This document shows positions 1 through 13,200 of a DNA stretch of 64,000 nt, piece after piece. Position 1 is the stretch's first letter; each line of letters begins with the position of its first letter. The notes below the pieces were generated by a model. It searched no databases. It was given only the letters and a program-made list of their open reading frames with translations, and was not told where the DNA came from. Origin of the DNA: Tanypteryx hageni (taxonomy: Eukaryota > Arthropoda > Insecta > Odonata > Petaluridae); assembly GCA_028673005.1 (NCBI GenBank), contig CM054112.1:191879518-191943517 (forward strand), in the 5' to 3' direction. The position numbers and the translations under genes were made by a program.

Positions 1-22
1 TTATATGAACTTGCCTACTATA

Positions 23-1336
23 TACGAGGATGAATCAAAAAGTTCCCGGAAAGTTTCAGTAACAATGTTCCTCCATTCCAAATAATAACAAAGCATTTTT
101 GCCTAAAACTAGCAATATCTTAGCCATAACAATTCAATATTTCTTAATAATTCATTCATTTGTTATAATATAAAAGCAGTTTTTCTAACCCATTAATTCT
201 TGAGTATGGATAACTTAAAGTTTGAGATTCGAGTAAACGTAATGTTTTTGACAAAACTTGGATGGAAATCGAATGCCATTATTCAGGCTTTGCAGAAAGT
301 TTACGGGGATGATGCATCTAAGAAAACTACAGTTAATGAATGAATTAAATGGTTTAAGCTTGGACGAGAAGACATTAAAGATGACTATCGAAGTGGAAGA
401 CCATCAACATCGATCAACGAAGAAACCGTGGTCGCCGTCCAATCAATTGTGAAAGAAGATAGACGTGTTTCAGTGCAAATGATAGCCAAATGTTTGGACA
501 TCTCATATGGCTCAGCTCAATCAATCCTCAAAGATAGTTTAGGATTAAGCAAGCTTTCTGCTAGATGGGTACCGAAAGCGTTACGCCCTGAACACAAGAC
601 TCAGAGAGCTGACCATGCAGTTGAGTTCTTCAACCGATTTGATGCAGACCCAGAAGATTTCTTTCGCCGAATAGTGACTGGTGATGAAACATGGATCTAC
701 CAGTACGATCCGGAAAGCAAAGTTCAATCTAAACAATGGTTACCAAGGGGGTCAAGTGGACCAATAAAGCTCAAAGCTGAACAATCAATGAAGAAGGTTA
801 TGGCAATTGTTTTTGGGATAATGAAGGTGTTCTCATGGTCAATTTTCTTGGGGGGCAACGGACAGTAACAGGAGGTTATTACGAACAAGTTTTAAAAAAC
901 TGTATGCTGCGCTTATAAAAAAAGGCCTTGGAAACTGCACCGGCGAATTCTGTTTCACTATGACAATGCTCCAGCACATTCTTCTACGGTATCAAGAGCT
1001 GTGCTTCAAGAATTGCGCTGGGAAATGTTGTCTCACCCACCTTACAGTCCAGACTTGGCTTTTTCGGACTTTTTTCTGTTTCCCAAATTAAAGGAGCACA
1101 TCAAGGGAGTTCGCTGGGAATTGATATGTGAGGCCAAGCAAGCAGTTTTGAACTGGTTTCATTCAAACGATCAAAATTTCTACAGAAATGGGTTAGAACG
1201 ATGGTGACATCGAATGGAAAAGTGTTTAGAGTTAAATGGTGAATATGTTGAAAAATAACTCCAAAATAAATGGTTCTTTTTGTGTTTCTATTGTTTTTAT
1301 ATGATAATTCCGGGAACTTTTTGATTCACCCTCGTA
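23..1336 (+). mobile_element. mariner-family DNA transposon, inactive
   Basis: Near-identical terminal inverted repeats of 29 bp lie at 23-51 and 1308-1336 (outer end TACGAGG, inner end AGTTCCCGGAA, one mismatch). TA dinucleotides abut both ends, as expected for the mariner TA target duplication. The 1.31-kb length is typical of a full-length mariner. The interior encodes one mariner transposase broken by stops and frameshifts, so both ends are present but the copy cannot move itself. Confidence 0.93.
206..1258 (+). pseudogene. mariner transposase pseudogene (DD34D type)
   Basis: Mariner transposases bind the terminal repeats and cut and paste DNA at TA sites. Translation from ATG 206 gives an N-terminal helix-turn-helix region, then the catalytic blocks TGDETW (about 678-695), YDNAPAHSS (about 958-985) and YSPDLAFSDFFLF (about 1045-1083). 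Thirty-four residues separate the second and third Asp, the DD34D signature of mariners. Damage: an in-frame TGA at 341-343 where a Trp codon is likely, a one-base loss near 810-815 that shifts frame before the block reading VTGGYYEQVL, a TAA near 917, and a TGA at 1205-1207. The reading resumes to GEYVEK and a final stop at 1256-1258. All catalytic Asp codons survive. Identification is secure; a functional protein is excluded. Confidence 0.92.
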
Positions 1337-1997
1337 TATATATGTGTGTGTGTGTGTTTGCTTTCATCCCTTTTCCAAAATTAGCCAAGAAAAATATCTT
1401 TCAATTTTGGGATTTGAACCTCATAACCTCAGCTCCATAGCCAAATGCACTAACCATTACATCAAACCATTCATTAGTAACTTTGATGAAAGTTATGTAT
1501 TTAAATAATAAGCTACTTTTGTCCCTCACCCTCAGCCGAGAATTATTTGCGACTGTAATGCTATTTTAACAAACATTCTGAGTAGGTAGAAGATTGAAAT
1601 TTGGTAGGAATGTTTGTCTCTTATAGTAAAAGCCATTTATGAAAAGAAAATCCTCAAAAAATACCTGTGTTCGACTCCAGTAGATAATTTCTATTTCCCA
1701 TAAGATAACAGGTAAAAATCGATTTTTTGACTTACAGGCTCTTACTCTTTTGAAAATTAAAACTAGAAATAATTGACCTACAGTCTACAGATGAGGAACA
1801 TTTTAAAGAAAAATAAATAAAGTTTTTTATTCTTATCGTCAAATTTCGCCTACTATTCGAAATCGCTCAAGTTATACGTTTAAATCATATTTATTGGAAG
1901 CATTTAAGCTTCATAGTGATATGTTGCCTTGCCGACCATGTCGTTGTTAAACCTCGTGATTGTATTGTCGTCTCAAGCCTTATACTATATGTGTAAG
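1337..1997. other. non-coding AT-rich stretch
   Basis: Apart from a short (TG)n run near 1341-1360, the tRNA-like fragment on the minus strand and a weak plus-strand B-box-like match near 1668-1682, I see no gene, exon or element ends. Confidence 0.5.
1409..1470 (-). repeat. tRNA-like (SINE-type) promoter fragment
   Basis: On the minus strand a B-box-like stretch (GGTTCAAATCC) lies downstream of an A-box-like stretch (TGGTTAGTGCATTTGG), spaced as in a RNA polymerase III promoter of a tRNA or SINE. No complete cloverleaf is visible. It may be a decayed SINE head; a chance match is possible. Confidence 0.4.
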
Positions 1998-2021
1998 GAA
2001 AGAATACTTTGAATGTTTTAG

Positions 2022-2106
2022 TATGTGAAAAAGGAGAGAGAGAAAGAAGGAGAGATAGAGGGGGAGTGAGAGGGAAGGAGACAGAAGGAGGAAGAGATAG
2101 ATAGAT
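2022..2106. repeat. purine-rich (GA/GGA) tract
   Basis: About 85 bases of almost pure purine on the plus strand, built of imperfect GAGA, GGAGA and AAGGA units ending in a short GATA run. It is a low-complexity microsatellite that could form triplex-type DNA. The long pyrimidine-rich reading frame on the other strand is a by-product of composition. Confidence 0.8.
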
Positions 2107-3440
2107 AATGGTTTTGATTTGGTCGAGATTGATACTAGGAAGTCTATTTTTAATATTTTCAATGATACTTGATGCAATGATTGTATTTAGAAATATTGTT
2201 TTTGTTTGCCAGCCTTCATTAACTATTCTTTTATATTTCTATACAGAGATTTGAATATTTCTTTGGGATACTTCTTCGTGAGTCCTACAAAATATATCAG
2301 TGATATAGGAATATCCAGTGAACTGTGGAGGAAATTATCAAAAGATTATTTTAATGGTTAAACTGTTCTATTGGAGTATTAATAGGGTGGGATCTACCTT
2401 TGTCTCAAAATAGAAATAGCGATTTATTTACTTTTTAGTGGAAACAAAATGTGATTTCGTGAAATAAATTTAAATATTTTTTCTCTTTTTAGCTAAAGAT
2501 TAAAGACACGCATCTTTCCCAGAAAATGTCCTCCAAGTCTTTCAAATATTCATCAATTCAAATCTCGGTATCTGACTTCATTAACATTATTATTTATTTA
2601 ATGTGCAAAATAATTGATTATCTTAATTTCAGTTTATTGGCAACAATACTGATGTTTTCTTTCACTGTTATTCATTGATTGGCATTTCCAAGGCAACAAA
2701 TGTTTATATTTACTTGCGATAGTAAAAAGTAATTTGTTGCGATTGATTCTGAATATAGCTGTGGGTTACACAATAATGTTTGCCGTAAATTTTCATGCTT
2801 TTTTATATTGTATATCGTTTAGTGTTAGTTTGTTGTGAGATGGCCTGTAGATATCCTCTGTAGCAATAATTTTCATTTGTCTCCTCCAATCGTATGTTTT
2901 ATCTTCGATTTTGCAAAGACGATGGATTGTAAGGATTAAGGACTTAGAAATTCATGCGAAATTGATTCAAATTAGAAACAAATACATTAAATTTTTATTT
3001 TAAAATTACAATTCCTTGTTGCCAGAGGCAGGGCTATCGCTTCTCAACAGTCAATCAGAATCCAGACAGACAAACTTACGCTTGCTCCATTATAGTATAA
3101 TTTCATTATTTTATATGGAAAAAGAGAAATAGTTTGTAAATATACACCCATGACAGCCGATAGTAAGTTTTTACTGAATTAAGTACGAATATACAAGTGC
3201 TGAATGAATATGTAAATGCTTCAAACAAGTTCACTGTAAATATTTTAAATAATATAACCTAAGTTATTGAAAATTACATGTTAATGCATATAAAGTCATT
3301 ATCTATATAAAAGTTATTTATAAAAATTCTTTTTTATATCATTACTTGTTTTCCAAGATTAATCTGGAAAGCTATAGAGATTGAAAAGCATCCATCTAAT
3401 TTCAATCGGGTAGATGAATACTGGATCAGCGGTACTTGGA
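2107..3440. other. unique AT-rich intergenic or intronic DNA
   Basis: No reading frame with a recognisable product, splice pattern or terminal repeat. The 5' part of the host gene that begins to be visible at 4019 could have its earlier exons outside the window, or in noncoding exons here that I cannot see. Confidence 0.4.
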
Positions 3441-3790
3441 AAAGACTTATTCAATTACATTTGGAAAAAGGAGGGGAAGGAACATGCAACACTGCAGAGA
3501 GATTGAGGGTATAGGGGAAGGAGCAGATGAAGTGAAGAAGAAAGGTTTGATCAAACTATTAAGTAAAGTGAAGAAATAATGAGGCCAATGTGAAAGAAAA
3601 ATGGGGGAGGAAGACTAATAAAATTGAAGGGAAATCCAGAAGATCAGCAATTCATGAAGGGAAAGGACAGAAGATTCCAAATGAAAATCAATGGAGGAGA
3701 GGCTACATGATTGGTGAAGGGGAAATCTACAACAGCCATTACATGAAGGACAAGACCACCATATAAATGCGGGCAGAAGACAATAATCTC
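3440..3790. other. purine-rich stretch before the first host-gene exon
   Basis: The plus strand is enriched in GAAGG, GGGGA and AGAAG words over about 300 bases. No coding signal and no element ends are seen. It leads into a hammerhead-like fold. Confidence 0.4.
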
Positions 3791-3799
3791 ACTTCATCC

Positions 3800-3832
3800 C
3801 TGAAGATGCACACCTGCAATGGGTGCAAAACA
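3800..3832 (+). ncRNA. degenerate hammerhead-ribozyme-like motif
   Basis: CTGAAGA (3800-3806) fits the hammerhead box CUGANGA. It is followed by a hairpin (TGCACACC, six-base loop, GGGTGCA) and then AAAAC where an active ribozyme has GAAAC. The G-to-A change sits in a CpG context (CGAAAC to CAAAAC), consistent with deamination of methylated CpG. No GUC cleavage triplet is visible. Probably an inactive relic from a retroelement. Confidence 0.45.
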
Positions 3833-4018
3833 CAACAAATACCTAGCCTCATTTTAATTTGTTTATGGTCCTTTCCAAGGCAGGAAGAGTATGATGACCG
3901 ACAGCTGCTTGCATTACTTCTACTTGTTTCTTTTATGTAGCACTTGTGCCTTTTCGTTCGAGAAAATTGTTGCTCTGCCAATCGATTCACTATATGTCTC
4001 TGAATCCTTTTTCCACAG

Positions 4019-4202
4019 ATATATTTGTGGAGGGCACAGAGATTCTGAAAAGAACAACTATGCACTTAGAGCACAGGTGATTAGAGCTCTCAGGCAGTCA
4101 TACCCGCCTCTAGTTATGAGGCCCTATATCTATATACGAGAACCAACAGGAGGCTTGGGAATTTCTGGTAGAGGAAGTCAAAGGCCAGACTTAAGTAGAT
4201 AT
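4019..4202 (+). CDS. host gene exon A
   Basis: The acceptor TTTTTCCACAG ends at 4018. The exon reads YICGGHRDSEKNN and continues to GRGSQRPDLSR, with many charged residues and no bias towards intron-like translation. Two donors are possible: GTACTA at 4203 (phase 0, pairs with the acceptor before 4305) or GTAGAT at 4195 (phase 1, pairs with the acceptor before 4309). I favour the first pairing slightly because the second exon's first AG after its pyrimidine tract is the one before 4305. Confidence 0.7.
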
Positions 4203-7200
4203 GTACTATTAAATTTTCTTTTTCCATTGTAATGTTTTGGACATTTTTGCTAGAAATGATGTAAAGAACATTATTAATGAAGAACCGGGTTCATTTCATT
4301 TCAGGCAGATATTATGACATGGGCAAGAATTACTAAGCCACTGGCTAATATTACTCAACGTCATGTTCTTCGCTTTACTGGTGACCATCATTTAGTACTA
4401 GGTGCCTGCTGTGTGCAGGCATGGCAGGAAAAGTGCAAGGTAATAAAATTTAGTTTCCTGGCATGTCTGTCTAAAGTATTTACCATGATAGAATGTAAAT
4501 TCATGGGTTTTTTCTTTTAGTTCAGGGTACGATACTTTTGTAATTATGGAAAATATCTATTTGTAGTAACAGAATTTATATAAAAAATTCTTATAAAAAA
4601 TATTTATAACAGTTTTAACTATTATCAATTGTAACAATATGTTTTATTAGAGGATTATTTTTCCAGAGAGGTTGGATATATTACATTAAATTGAAGCAGC
4701 CTATGTGGTCCAACACTGCTAAACTACAGCAAAATCATGAAACCAATGAATCTTCAAATGGTCAGGATGATGCAACACCTGACTGTTGGATGTCTAGGTC
4801 AATAGGAGAGGAGTTCTTAGAAAATGAATATGATGAGAAAAAGAATATTGGAGACATATGGGCAAATCCAGAAGAGGGTTGTAAAATTATAGAGGTCTTG
4901 GTAAGTGGTGATGTTGCTGCATTCAAAAAAATTAAATTAAAGATTCTCCAACAACTCTTTTGGTTCTTCTCCATTAACTGGGTGAATTTCAATACATTGA
5001 CAGTGGCACCACGATTGGCGAGGAAGCGATGAGACATTGTACTACTACATCATATGAATGTACATATTACGGAAATTTGAAAATGAGGAAATATGATACT
5101 TTGCTGTAGGGGATTCCCTGTCCTCAGCCCCCTGGGCTGGGTTGGTTTCCTTACCGCATTCACTTTGGTCCCCCCCTCAGGTTGTGTTGTGTTGTGATCT
5201 TCAATAATATTACTCATCATCTTCATCCCAATTCATTATCCAGCCACATTTTAAAATATTAATTTGAACAACATAACAAATCAAATCAATTTCTGGCAGA
5301 CTAAAGGCAGCGATATCTTGAAGGATTCAATCAAAGGCATCTTCCTCACTGAACTCACATCTCCACATGAATGAAGATCAACCCAACCCAAGGGTGGGAC
5401 CAAAGTGAATGTGGAAAAGAAACCAATCCAACCCCAACCAGCCCAACTGAACCCGGGTGACCAAAGTAGACATTAAAATTTCCATAATATGTATGTATGG
5501 CGTAGTAGTACAATGCCATTTATGGCACCACTGTCACTGTATGGAAATGCATCCCATAGTAGTACAATGTCTCAGCGCTTTCTGTTGCTGTATTGAAATT
5601 CACACAGTTATTGAAATTCACCCAGTTAATGGAGATGAACTAATCTTTCATTTTTTACTGGAATGCTTACAAAATTATTCAATTTCTTTGTATAAACTGT
5701 TTCCCTTATTGCAAAATCTTTTTAAAGTACAGCTTCATTTTAAATTTAAATAAATTTCTCCTCACTATATGACAAATATTGTTGCATGTCATAATTAACA
5801 CTTTTCCATCCTAAGTGTCAAAAAACATCTTGTATGAAATTTGAATTATTGCTGTTAATTTCTCAAAAAAGGCTGCATAACTTTTCTGTGGTTTGCATCG
5901 CTTAAAAATTTTGAATTATTTACTTCTCCTTAAACTATGTGTATGCAAGGTGTGACTCCGAATTTCTTCAGTTGTTCATACCGTATTTGCCAAATTATAA
6001 GGCAATGTTTTTTTCTAAAATGTAAGCTGAAAAATTCGTACCTTATAATCACGACCAAAGAGATCTTATTTTCCTCCTCACCCTCTCAACCTTTTTGAGC
6101 CGTGGATCCCCTTACGAAGTCCCGCTATTTCTGTGGATCCCCTCCCCATGAAAAATATATACATTTTCCATTCATTGTCTCGTTTTTTCACTTTTATATA
6201 TTAATCAGACCTGTGCACAGGATCAAAGGAGTTATAGATAAAATAAACACCATGTCTTACTCAACTTGCAGACCCCCGAAAAATAATGCGAGGACCCCTA
6301 GGGGGACCTCCGGTTGAGGAACACTGGTCTATTCTACCCTTACTAAACATTATTACTCTTACAGTGCACACAGCTGCCAAATTTCTCCTGCACTTAAAGC
6401 CAGTGCTTATGTCATCATCCTGTGTGAACCTCACACAATGTCAACAACAATGGCTAAGAGAAATGTTTTCCAGTGTAACAACCCGTGTTACTATTACTAC
6501 AAAATCCACAAAAAATCGGTTCAGAAAGTTTTGAATCTCATCTTTTAGATTTATTTTTTAGGACCAATTCTGAGAATGTTGAATATTTAACTGAAATTGG
6601 AGAAGATTAATGAATCGATTATGTGAGCTGGATTTTCTATTGTTGTCAGTTTTATTTATCAAAATCATTGCCCTGGCAATTGCGGATTTTTGCTTAACAC
6701 GGAAACCTCAGGAACGCATTCCCTGCGTTAAGCGGGGCTCACCTGTATATACGAGGTCTGATCAAAAGTTCTAAGACTTTATTTACAAAAAAGAAAATAA
6801 ATAACATAAAACATTTTTATTAGCTGTCCCTTTCAAAGTAATCTCCCCCCATTGATATACAGGTGTCCTAATGTTTTTGCCACTTCTGGATGCATTGCTG
6901 GAAGTCATCAACTTAAAGGTTGTTGAGTTCCGAGCTCACATTCTGTTGGACAGTTGGAATGTCCTCAAATCTTTGTCCTTTAGCTTAATTTTTGTTTTAG
7001 TGAATAGAAAAAAATCAGATTAAAATGAATATCCATTTCCACCCACATTTTCATGTCCTTACACACTTCTTGACGGCAATGTTACTTTATATTAATTATT
7101 ATTACCATATTTACCCAAATCCATGACGAGGTTTTTTTCCAAATTTCAGCTTTGGAAAATCGAGGGCCATCTTAATTTTGAGTACAAAGTGTCAATACAT

Positions 7201-10200
7201 CGTGGTCAATTCATTGTGCATCAATTTGTCGTGCATCAATTCATCACACAACAAACTGCTTGCGCACTTGTCAATACGTTGCACAACAAACTCATCGTGC
7301 ATTAATTCATCGCTTGACATTTGTCCCGAGACAATTTCGTTGCGAGACACCTCGAATAGTGTACTGCAGGGAGATACACTAGTTGGGTTGAGAGTCACCC
7401 TCTGCCATACATCATCCAATGTGTCTTGCCTAGCATATTTCGCAAAGAGAATTGGGATTCATTCTGGTATTATGAAAATATAAAGAAAAGTTTTGTTGTG
7501 GAAAAGTGTCTCTCCCTGCCGCATACTAGTCATGGTGTCTCACCTTCCAATTTGTCTTGCGACGATTTTGTCAAGCAATGAATTGACACGTGATGAGTTC
7601 ATCGTGCGGCGTATTGACACGCGACCAATTGATGCACTAAGAACTAGCCACGATGAGTTGTCATAGAACCATAGGAAATATTGTTACACGCTTTATTAAT
7701 GTTTTTAAACAAATGAAACATAAGATAGAATAATTGTTTCTACTGAAAATTTTCATTGCAAACTTATAATCTGGATTTCAATTAATACAGTATTAATTTA
7801 AAAAATACATTTTAAAGTTCTTTTTTTCTCAAGCAAAAATTTGCAACAAATCATTTCTATTAATGAATGGAGTTGTATACCTATACTGAATGCAGCTGTT
7901 CGAAATATACACCAAATACAGTCAGTGAGAAATTAGATCATAAAATCTTTTTTCTGTTGACAATCTGCTAAAAGTGCAGGTCATCTTAGATTCAGGGTCG
8001 TCTTTGATTCGGTTAAATACGGTACTAATAAAAGTAACATACAATGTTAAAGGGCTTGCTGATTCACCAGATAAAGGAATGCTATGAATATTTGAGCGAC
8101 GTTTATAATTTTATAACCAACCAGAGTGATAAATGTTTCAGAAGAATCGCTACTGTCCTCTTGATTTAAACATTCAAATGTCTGCTTGACTAAGGTTCAT
8201 CAGAACATTGAGAATCAATCCGCAACACTAGCAGTTTCTACATATTTTCCTAACAACTTACTAACTACTAACTAACTTCTAACAACTTACTACTGTTTCT
8301 TTGCAGTTACTGCAGTGGCTGATTCAATAGAACTTTTTATTTTGTCTTTAACAGAATTTTGGTTGAACTCTCAGATAAACACTTAAGATAAATTGAGAAC
8401 TCCTTCATCCATAAAATTAACTTAAAGTTACCCAATGCATTTTGCCCACTAAGTGGGCATCTTCAGGGGGTATGTTGCTTACGACAGTGACCAAAGTCAA
8501 CTGGCAGATTAATTGAAGTACCCTATCTGCAATTTGCTTTGTTATATACATTTTAAATATATATGAAGATTAAGTAAGTCATCACACTAGACCAGGCATG
8601 TCAAACTCGAAGAGACGTCCGGGCCGCATTAAAGCGATGAATGTTATGGAAGGGCCGCAGTTGTTTAATGAGGGCCAGAGCTAGGGGCGGACTGAGGGGT
8701 ACATCACGGCCCAGTAATTTCAGAAGAACACGCTGTAAGCCCACCTCCCATTGCACTATTCGCGGAAAGTGGATCAAATCTTATTTAAAATCATGTAATA
8801 TAATGGAGGGAAAATTGGATCATGAAAAAGAATGACTAATTGATAAAAAATTAATGCATAAGTTTCAGCAGACCGGCTCCTTGCCTAACCGGCTCTGCGA
8901 TTACACCGAAAGGTTATTTGGCCAGTCCGCCCCTGCACAAAGCTATACGATTGGATGCCTGTTTCACAATTAAAAGCAATAATTTAGAAAATGCGTTCTA
9001 TTGTAATTCGGTAACTATGAAAAAATATCATCTCCTTTTCGCTAAAATAGAGCATTTATTTGCAATCCTACACGATTCTCTTGAGACAAAATTAGCTATC
9101 GGGCCGCAGTAAGACACATAAGGGGCCACATGCGACCCACGGGCCGCCAGTTTGACATGCCTGCACTAGACTATTATTTACCATTAAAGCTTTGTATTCA
9201 TTCTCTAAAGCCCACAGTTAAATTTTTAATCATATCATACCATTTAAGTTGCCTCATTATTCATTGCATTTGAAGCTAAACTTTCTGAAATACTTCTTTT
9301 AGATGTAGTTGATATGCATTTTCATTTTTAGCATATTTTCTTAAAATAAAACAAGATTATCCAAACGGAACTTATGATGCCTACTTTCCACATAATTCTT
9401 TATATATTGGCTTTAAGAGCTTTAATATCACTGCGGATGAGTTGCTCTTTCTGTTCCCAAATTTTATAAGTTAGCATTATAAAATATTACAAATACATTC
9501 AAACAGAAAATTAAATTAATCAAGTGTATTTGTGTGACAAAAATAATGTATGTACTAGAGACTAGACTATACTGAATCTGAGTCCAACATTAGTTGTTGC
9601 AATGACTCGTAATGAGTGATAAAAACTGCAAATTTCGAAGAAATACGATCATTAAGCAAAATTCTATGGCAACAATTATAATCACCATTCCTTTCCTCAG
9701 AGAATAATACAAATCCCACTCCAATATTATAATTCTAAGATTTTTAATATGCCAGAGAAAATTACCCTGCATGATGGATTTCAGATTTCCCATGTAAATG
9801 AAATGGGAAGGGTAGTTCCTGGAATTGAACCTGGGACTTTCAATCTTCACAACAAAAAATATCCTCGGGAGCTTTTCCCCAGTAGCAAGAGATTTTCACC
9901 AAGTGTCATGAAAATTGGTGTATTGGTTCTAAAGTTAATAGGGGAGGAGAGACAGACTGAAGAAAGATATAAGCCTATTTTGATTCTGTAAAGTAGGCTA
10001 AAAACGTGCTTATGTGAACACTGTCCATTTGTCAGTGGACAATCAACTTTTTTATTTTAAGAGACATTTGAGAAATTCTTTTTGAATCTATCAAGTTTCC
10101 ACTAATTCACTTCTCCCAGTAGTTCATAAATTTTCCGTTAGGTGGCTTCAAAATCGGAAAATTCAGAACTGAAATGGTATTGTAGCCAGACTACTAGGAA

Positions 10201-13200
10201 TATTTGGAAAATTCTTTTAAATTAGATAGCTCATATGAATCTATTGATTTTCCACTGATTTGATTCTCACAGTAGTTCATAGACTTTCTGCTAGGTGACT
10301 TCAAAATTGAAAAATCTATAATTGGAAATGGTATTGTTGCCAAACTACTGGGAATATTTGAAAAATTCTTTTTGAATTAGATAGGTCTTATCAATCTGTG
10401 ATTTTTTCAACTACAGGTATACCTCGCGATACACTGTTTCGCGATATTCTTTTTTTGGTTTTACACTCATTACACTTTCTGACTCTACCTCTTGATATGC
10501 TCGCTTGATTTGGACATGCGCTCTTACAAATCCCAGAGAACGAAGAGCCTTCTCTGCTCATTTGAAAGGTCTCAACACGAACAATGAAAAACAACTTGGT
10601 TTCATTATATACGAACTACCATTAAATTGTTTTCATATTCATTTCATGTGTATATAGTATTGCACCAGATAATTAATGTAATCGACAAGTTTCTTTTTAT
10701 GTCCAACATAGTGTTTCGGCGGACTACAGCCAGTTTTCAGTCTGAGCTCGTGGTAGTGACACATTGAATTTGTGGTCGAGTTTTTACCCTTATAAGTTTG
10801 AAATGTCGCAAGGGAAAAAATTAAAGCGAAGTATTTCTTTTAATTAATTAGTTAAATTGGATTTAATAAAACATTTTGAAAGTGGACAAGGGCACGCTGC
10901 TATAGGTTGTGCTCTTTCTCTAGCACCATCGACTGTGAGAACTATTTGCAGAACTGCTGGAAAAATTAAAAAGTGTATTTCTTTAACATCAACTGTGCTG
11001 GGGAGGTATAATCAAAGTGAAACACTGATAGAAATGGAGCGTTTGCTCAACATATGAATCAAAAAACAAAATATTACACCCGGTTCGTATGTTTGGCGGA
11101 AGATGGCAGCACAGAGTAATTTGCGTTTTATATTCTAGTGACGTTGTCTAAAAATTATCTAATGCCCTTCCATAGGGGAAGGAGTGTGTAAAGATATTTT
11201 AAGCCACCAATCTAAGGGATTGAAAGTCTTTGTGTATGCATTGTATTTTATTTATACGTTGATGATAATTAGAGTATTCTATAAAATACATAAGTAATAT
11301 ATTTCTCACATGCACTCTTTTCCCCTCCAACCTTTGATATGGTTTTCAATGAGATTTTTGCATTCGTTTATCACGATTTTGCGTAACAAGACCCTTTTTA
11401 GTAACATATCTCTCGTGCTTACCTGTGATTTAAATTCATTTCGGAACGCATCTCTTTTTATAGCATTGCTCTTATGTAAAAATATGTGTTGCAATACGCT
11501 GATTCACGATGTGCTCTGGTTTTTTGGAACACAACCCGAGCATATTGTGAGGTATATTTGTATTGGACTTACCAAGTAGTTCATAGATTTTCCATAGATG
11601 GTTTCAAAGTCGAAAAATTTGAAATGGTATTGTACCGAAAATGCTAAAGCTATTTAAAAAATTCTTTTTGAATTCAATAGCTCTTATTAATTAATGGTTT
11701 TAAAAATTATTGGATTTTCAAGTGGCTCATAGATTTTCCACTAGGTGACTTCAAATTCAGAAAATTCAAAACTTTGAAATGGTATTGTAGCCAAATCACT
11801 GAAGCTAGAGGTGTGAAGTTGTCACGCATGGGAAGGTCTATTGAGGATCTACATTCCAACAGTGCAGGTTGTTCCCTCCCCAAAGGAGGAGGCAAACCAT
11901 AACCCTGAAAATCTATAAGAAAACCTATTACTTAAGCAAGGGTATCTTACTTGTTTCATATACTAATTATTAAATTTGTTTTTTGATCAATAGATATTTA
12001 TAAAATTGTTTTTATCTGAAGTGTTTTGTTAAAAATTCTTCAATTGACTGGATAATGCCCTCCAAACTACTTGAACAGCATGATTGAATATTTTCATATT
12101 TATGTATGAATATATTACATCAATTAGTGAACTTTTTACTATCTACAGTTGGATAGAAAGCGGCTCTCAAATGGACATTTAGGCCCTTGCCCACAAATTC
12201 TTGGTTTGTCACTGGTGTGGGCATGTGCTAGACACACATCAACTACCTCTGCAAGTTCCAATTCTCGTAGTCTTGCCCTTCTGTTTGGTCCACCACACTT
12301 GTCTGCTAAAGCAGCATCTTCTCTCTTACCAAGGCTAAGTGTAGGGTGGAAGACCTGTGGAGGAGGATGGGCTGAGCCTCTCTCAGAGGCAGAAGAGATT
12401 GCTCTTGCATGTGGCACACCACTTCCAAAAGGTAAGTTTTGCTTGGAATATGTACTAGTGATATAAAAAATTATTACACAAATCTTGAGGGAAAAGGTCA
12501 GTAATATTTGTTTCTTTTGGCAAGTATTAGATACAAAAATGGTTGTTGAAATACACTTTCTAATAATTCTTGTCATTGAATTCTGACAGCACTGAGCTTT
12601 TTCCAGAAAAGACTTTATTCTAAAAGTTTGGGTGGATTGTGTACCGTAAATCTTAGTTTCTCAATAAATAATTTTTGAAATGTGGTGTGTCACAGGTTGA
12701 TATTATTAAAAGTACTGTACATACTCATGTAATAAGCCAATCTTGTTTATATGTCAACCCTCTACTTTTTCATAAAAATTTTTGTTTTTTTGTATATCTC
12801 GTGTTTAAGTCGAATCCAGATTTTCAGGTGTAGTAGAATGATTTTTTTTGTATTCAATACATGTTGATCCATTACATTCCACGTTAAGTTTCCTTTAGAC
12901 CACTATATTATTATTTGATGATATCTATTGTGGCAATCCCATTTAATGATAAATAAAGTATTATTATTATAACTATGTTGTGTCAAAGTAGCAGCGAAGC
13001 AGTCCGATGTCTCCCACAGTGCCACTGCATAACATAAAAAGTCATTACACATTGTATACACCTTTGCAATATATCGAATGACTTGGGATAGACTTCGTAT
13101 TTCGTCCCGGTGATCATTCAGAAGCTGTCTTTGTAAAGGAGAACAGGGAACAAAACTGACATTGGACCGCGGAGGATAGGTGGCGCTGAAATTGACGATA

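Larger units (their letters stand above)
10070..11800. repeat. satellite-like array of about 150-bp units, split by a Tigger insertion
   Basis: The phrase AGTTCATAGATTTTCC...GGTGACTTCAAAATCG...GAAATGGTATTGTAGCCAAACTACT recurs at anchor positions 10121, 10274, 11579 and 11724. Subtracting the 1,150-bp insertion gives spacings of about 153, 155 and 145 bp. The four units are clearly diverged, so the array is old and predates the Tigger element. Confidence 0.82.

Noticed and set aside
2000..2177. Leu/Ser-rich minus-strand frame
   Set aside because: Translation of the purine-rich tract; low complexity, not a gene.
8165..8205. CTGATGA on the minus strand as another hammerhead
   Set aside because: CTGATGA is present, but no stem II followed by GAAA can be drawn.
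12139..12576. 145-codon minus-strand frame
   Set aside because: It is the antisense shadow of host-gene exon D, which has better splice sites and composition.
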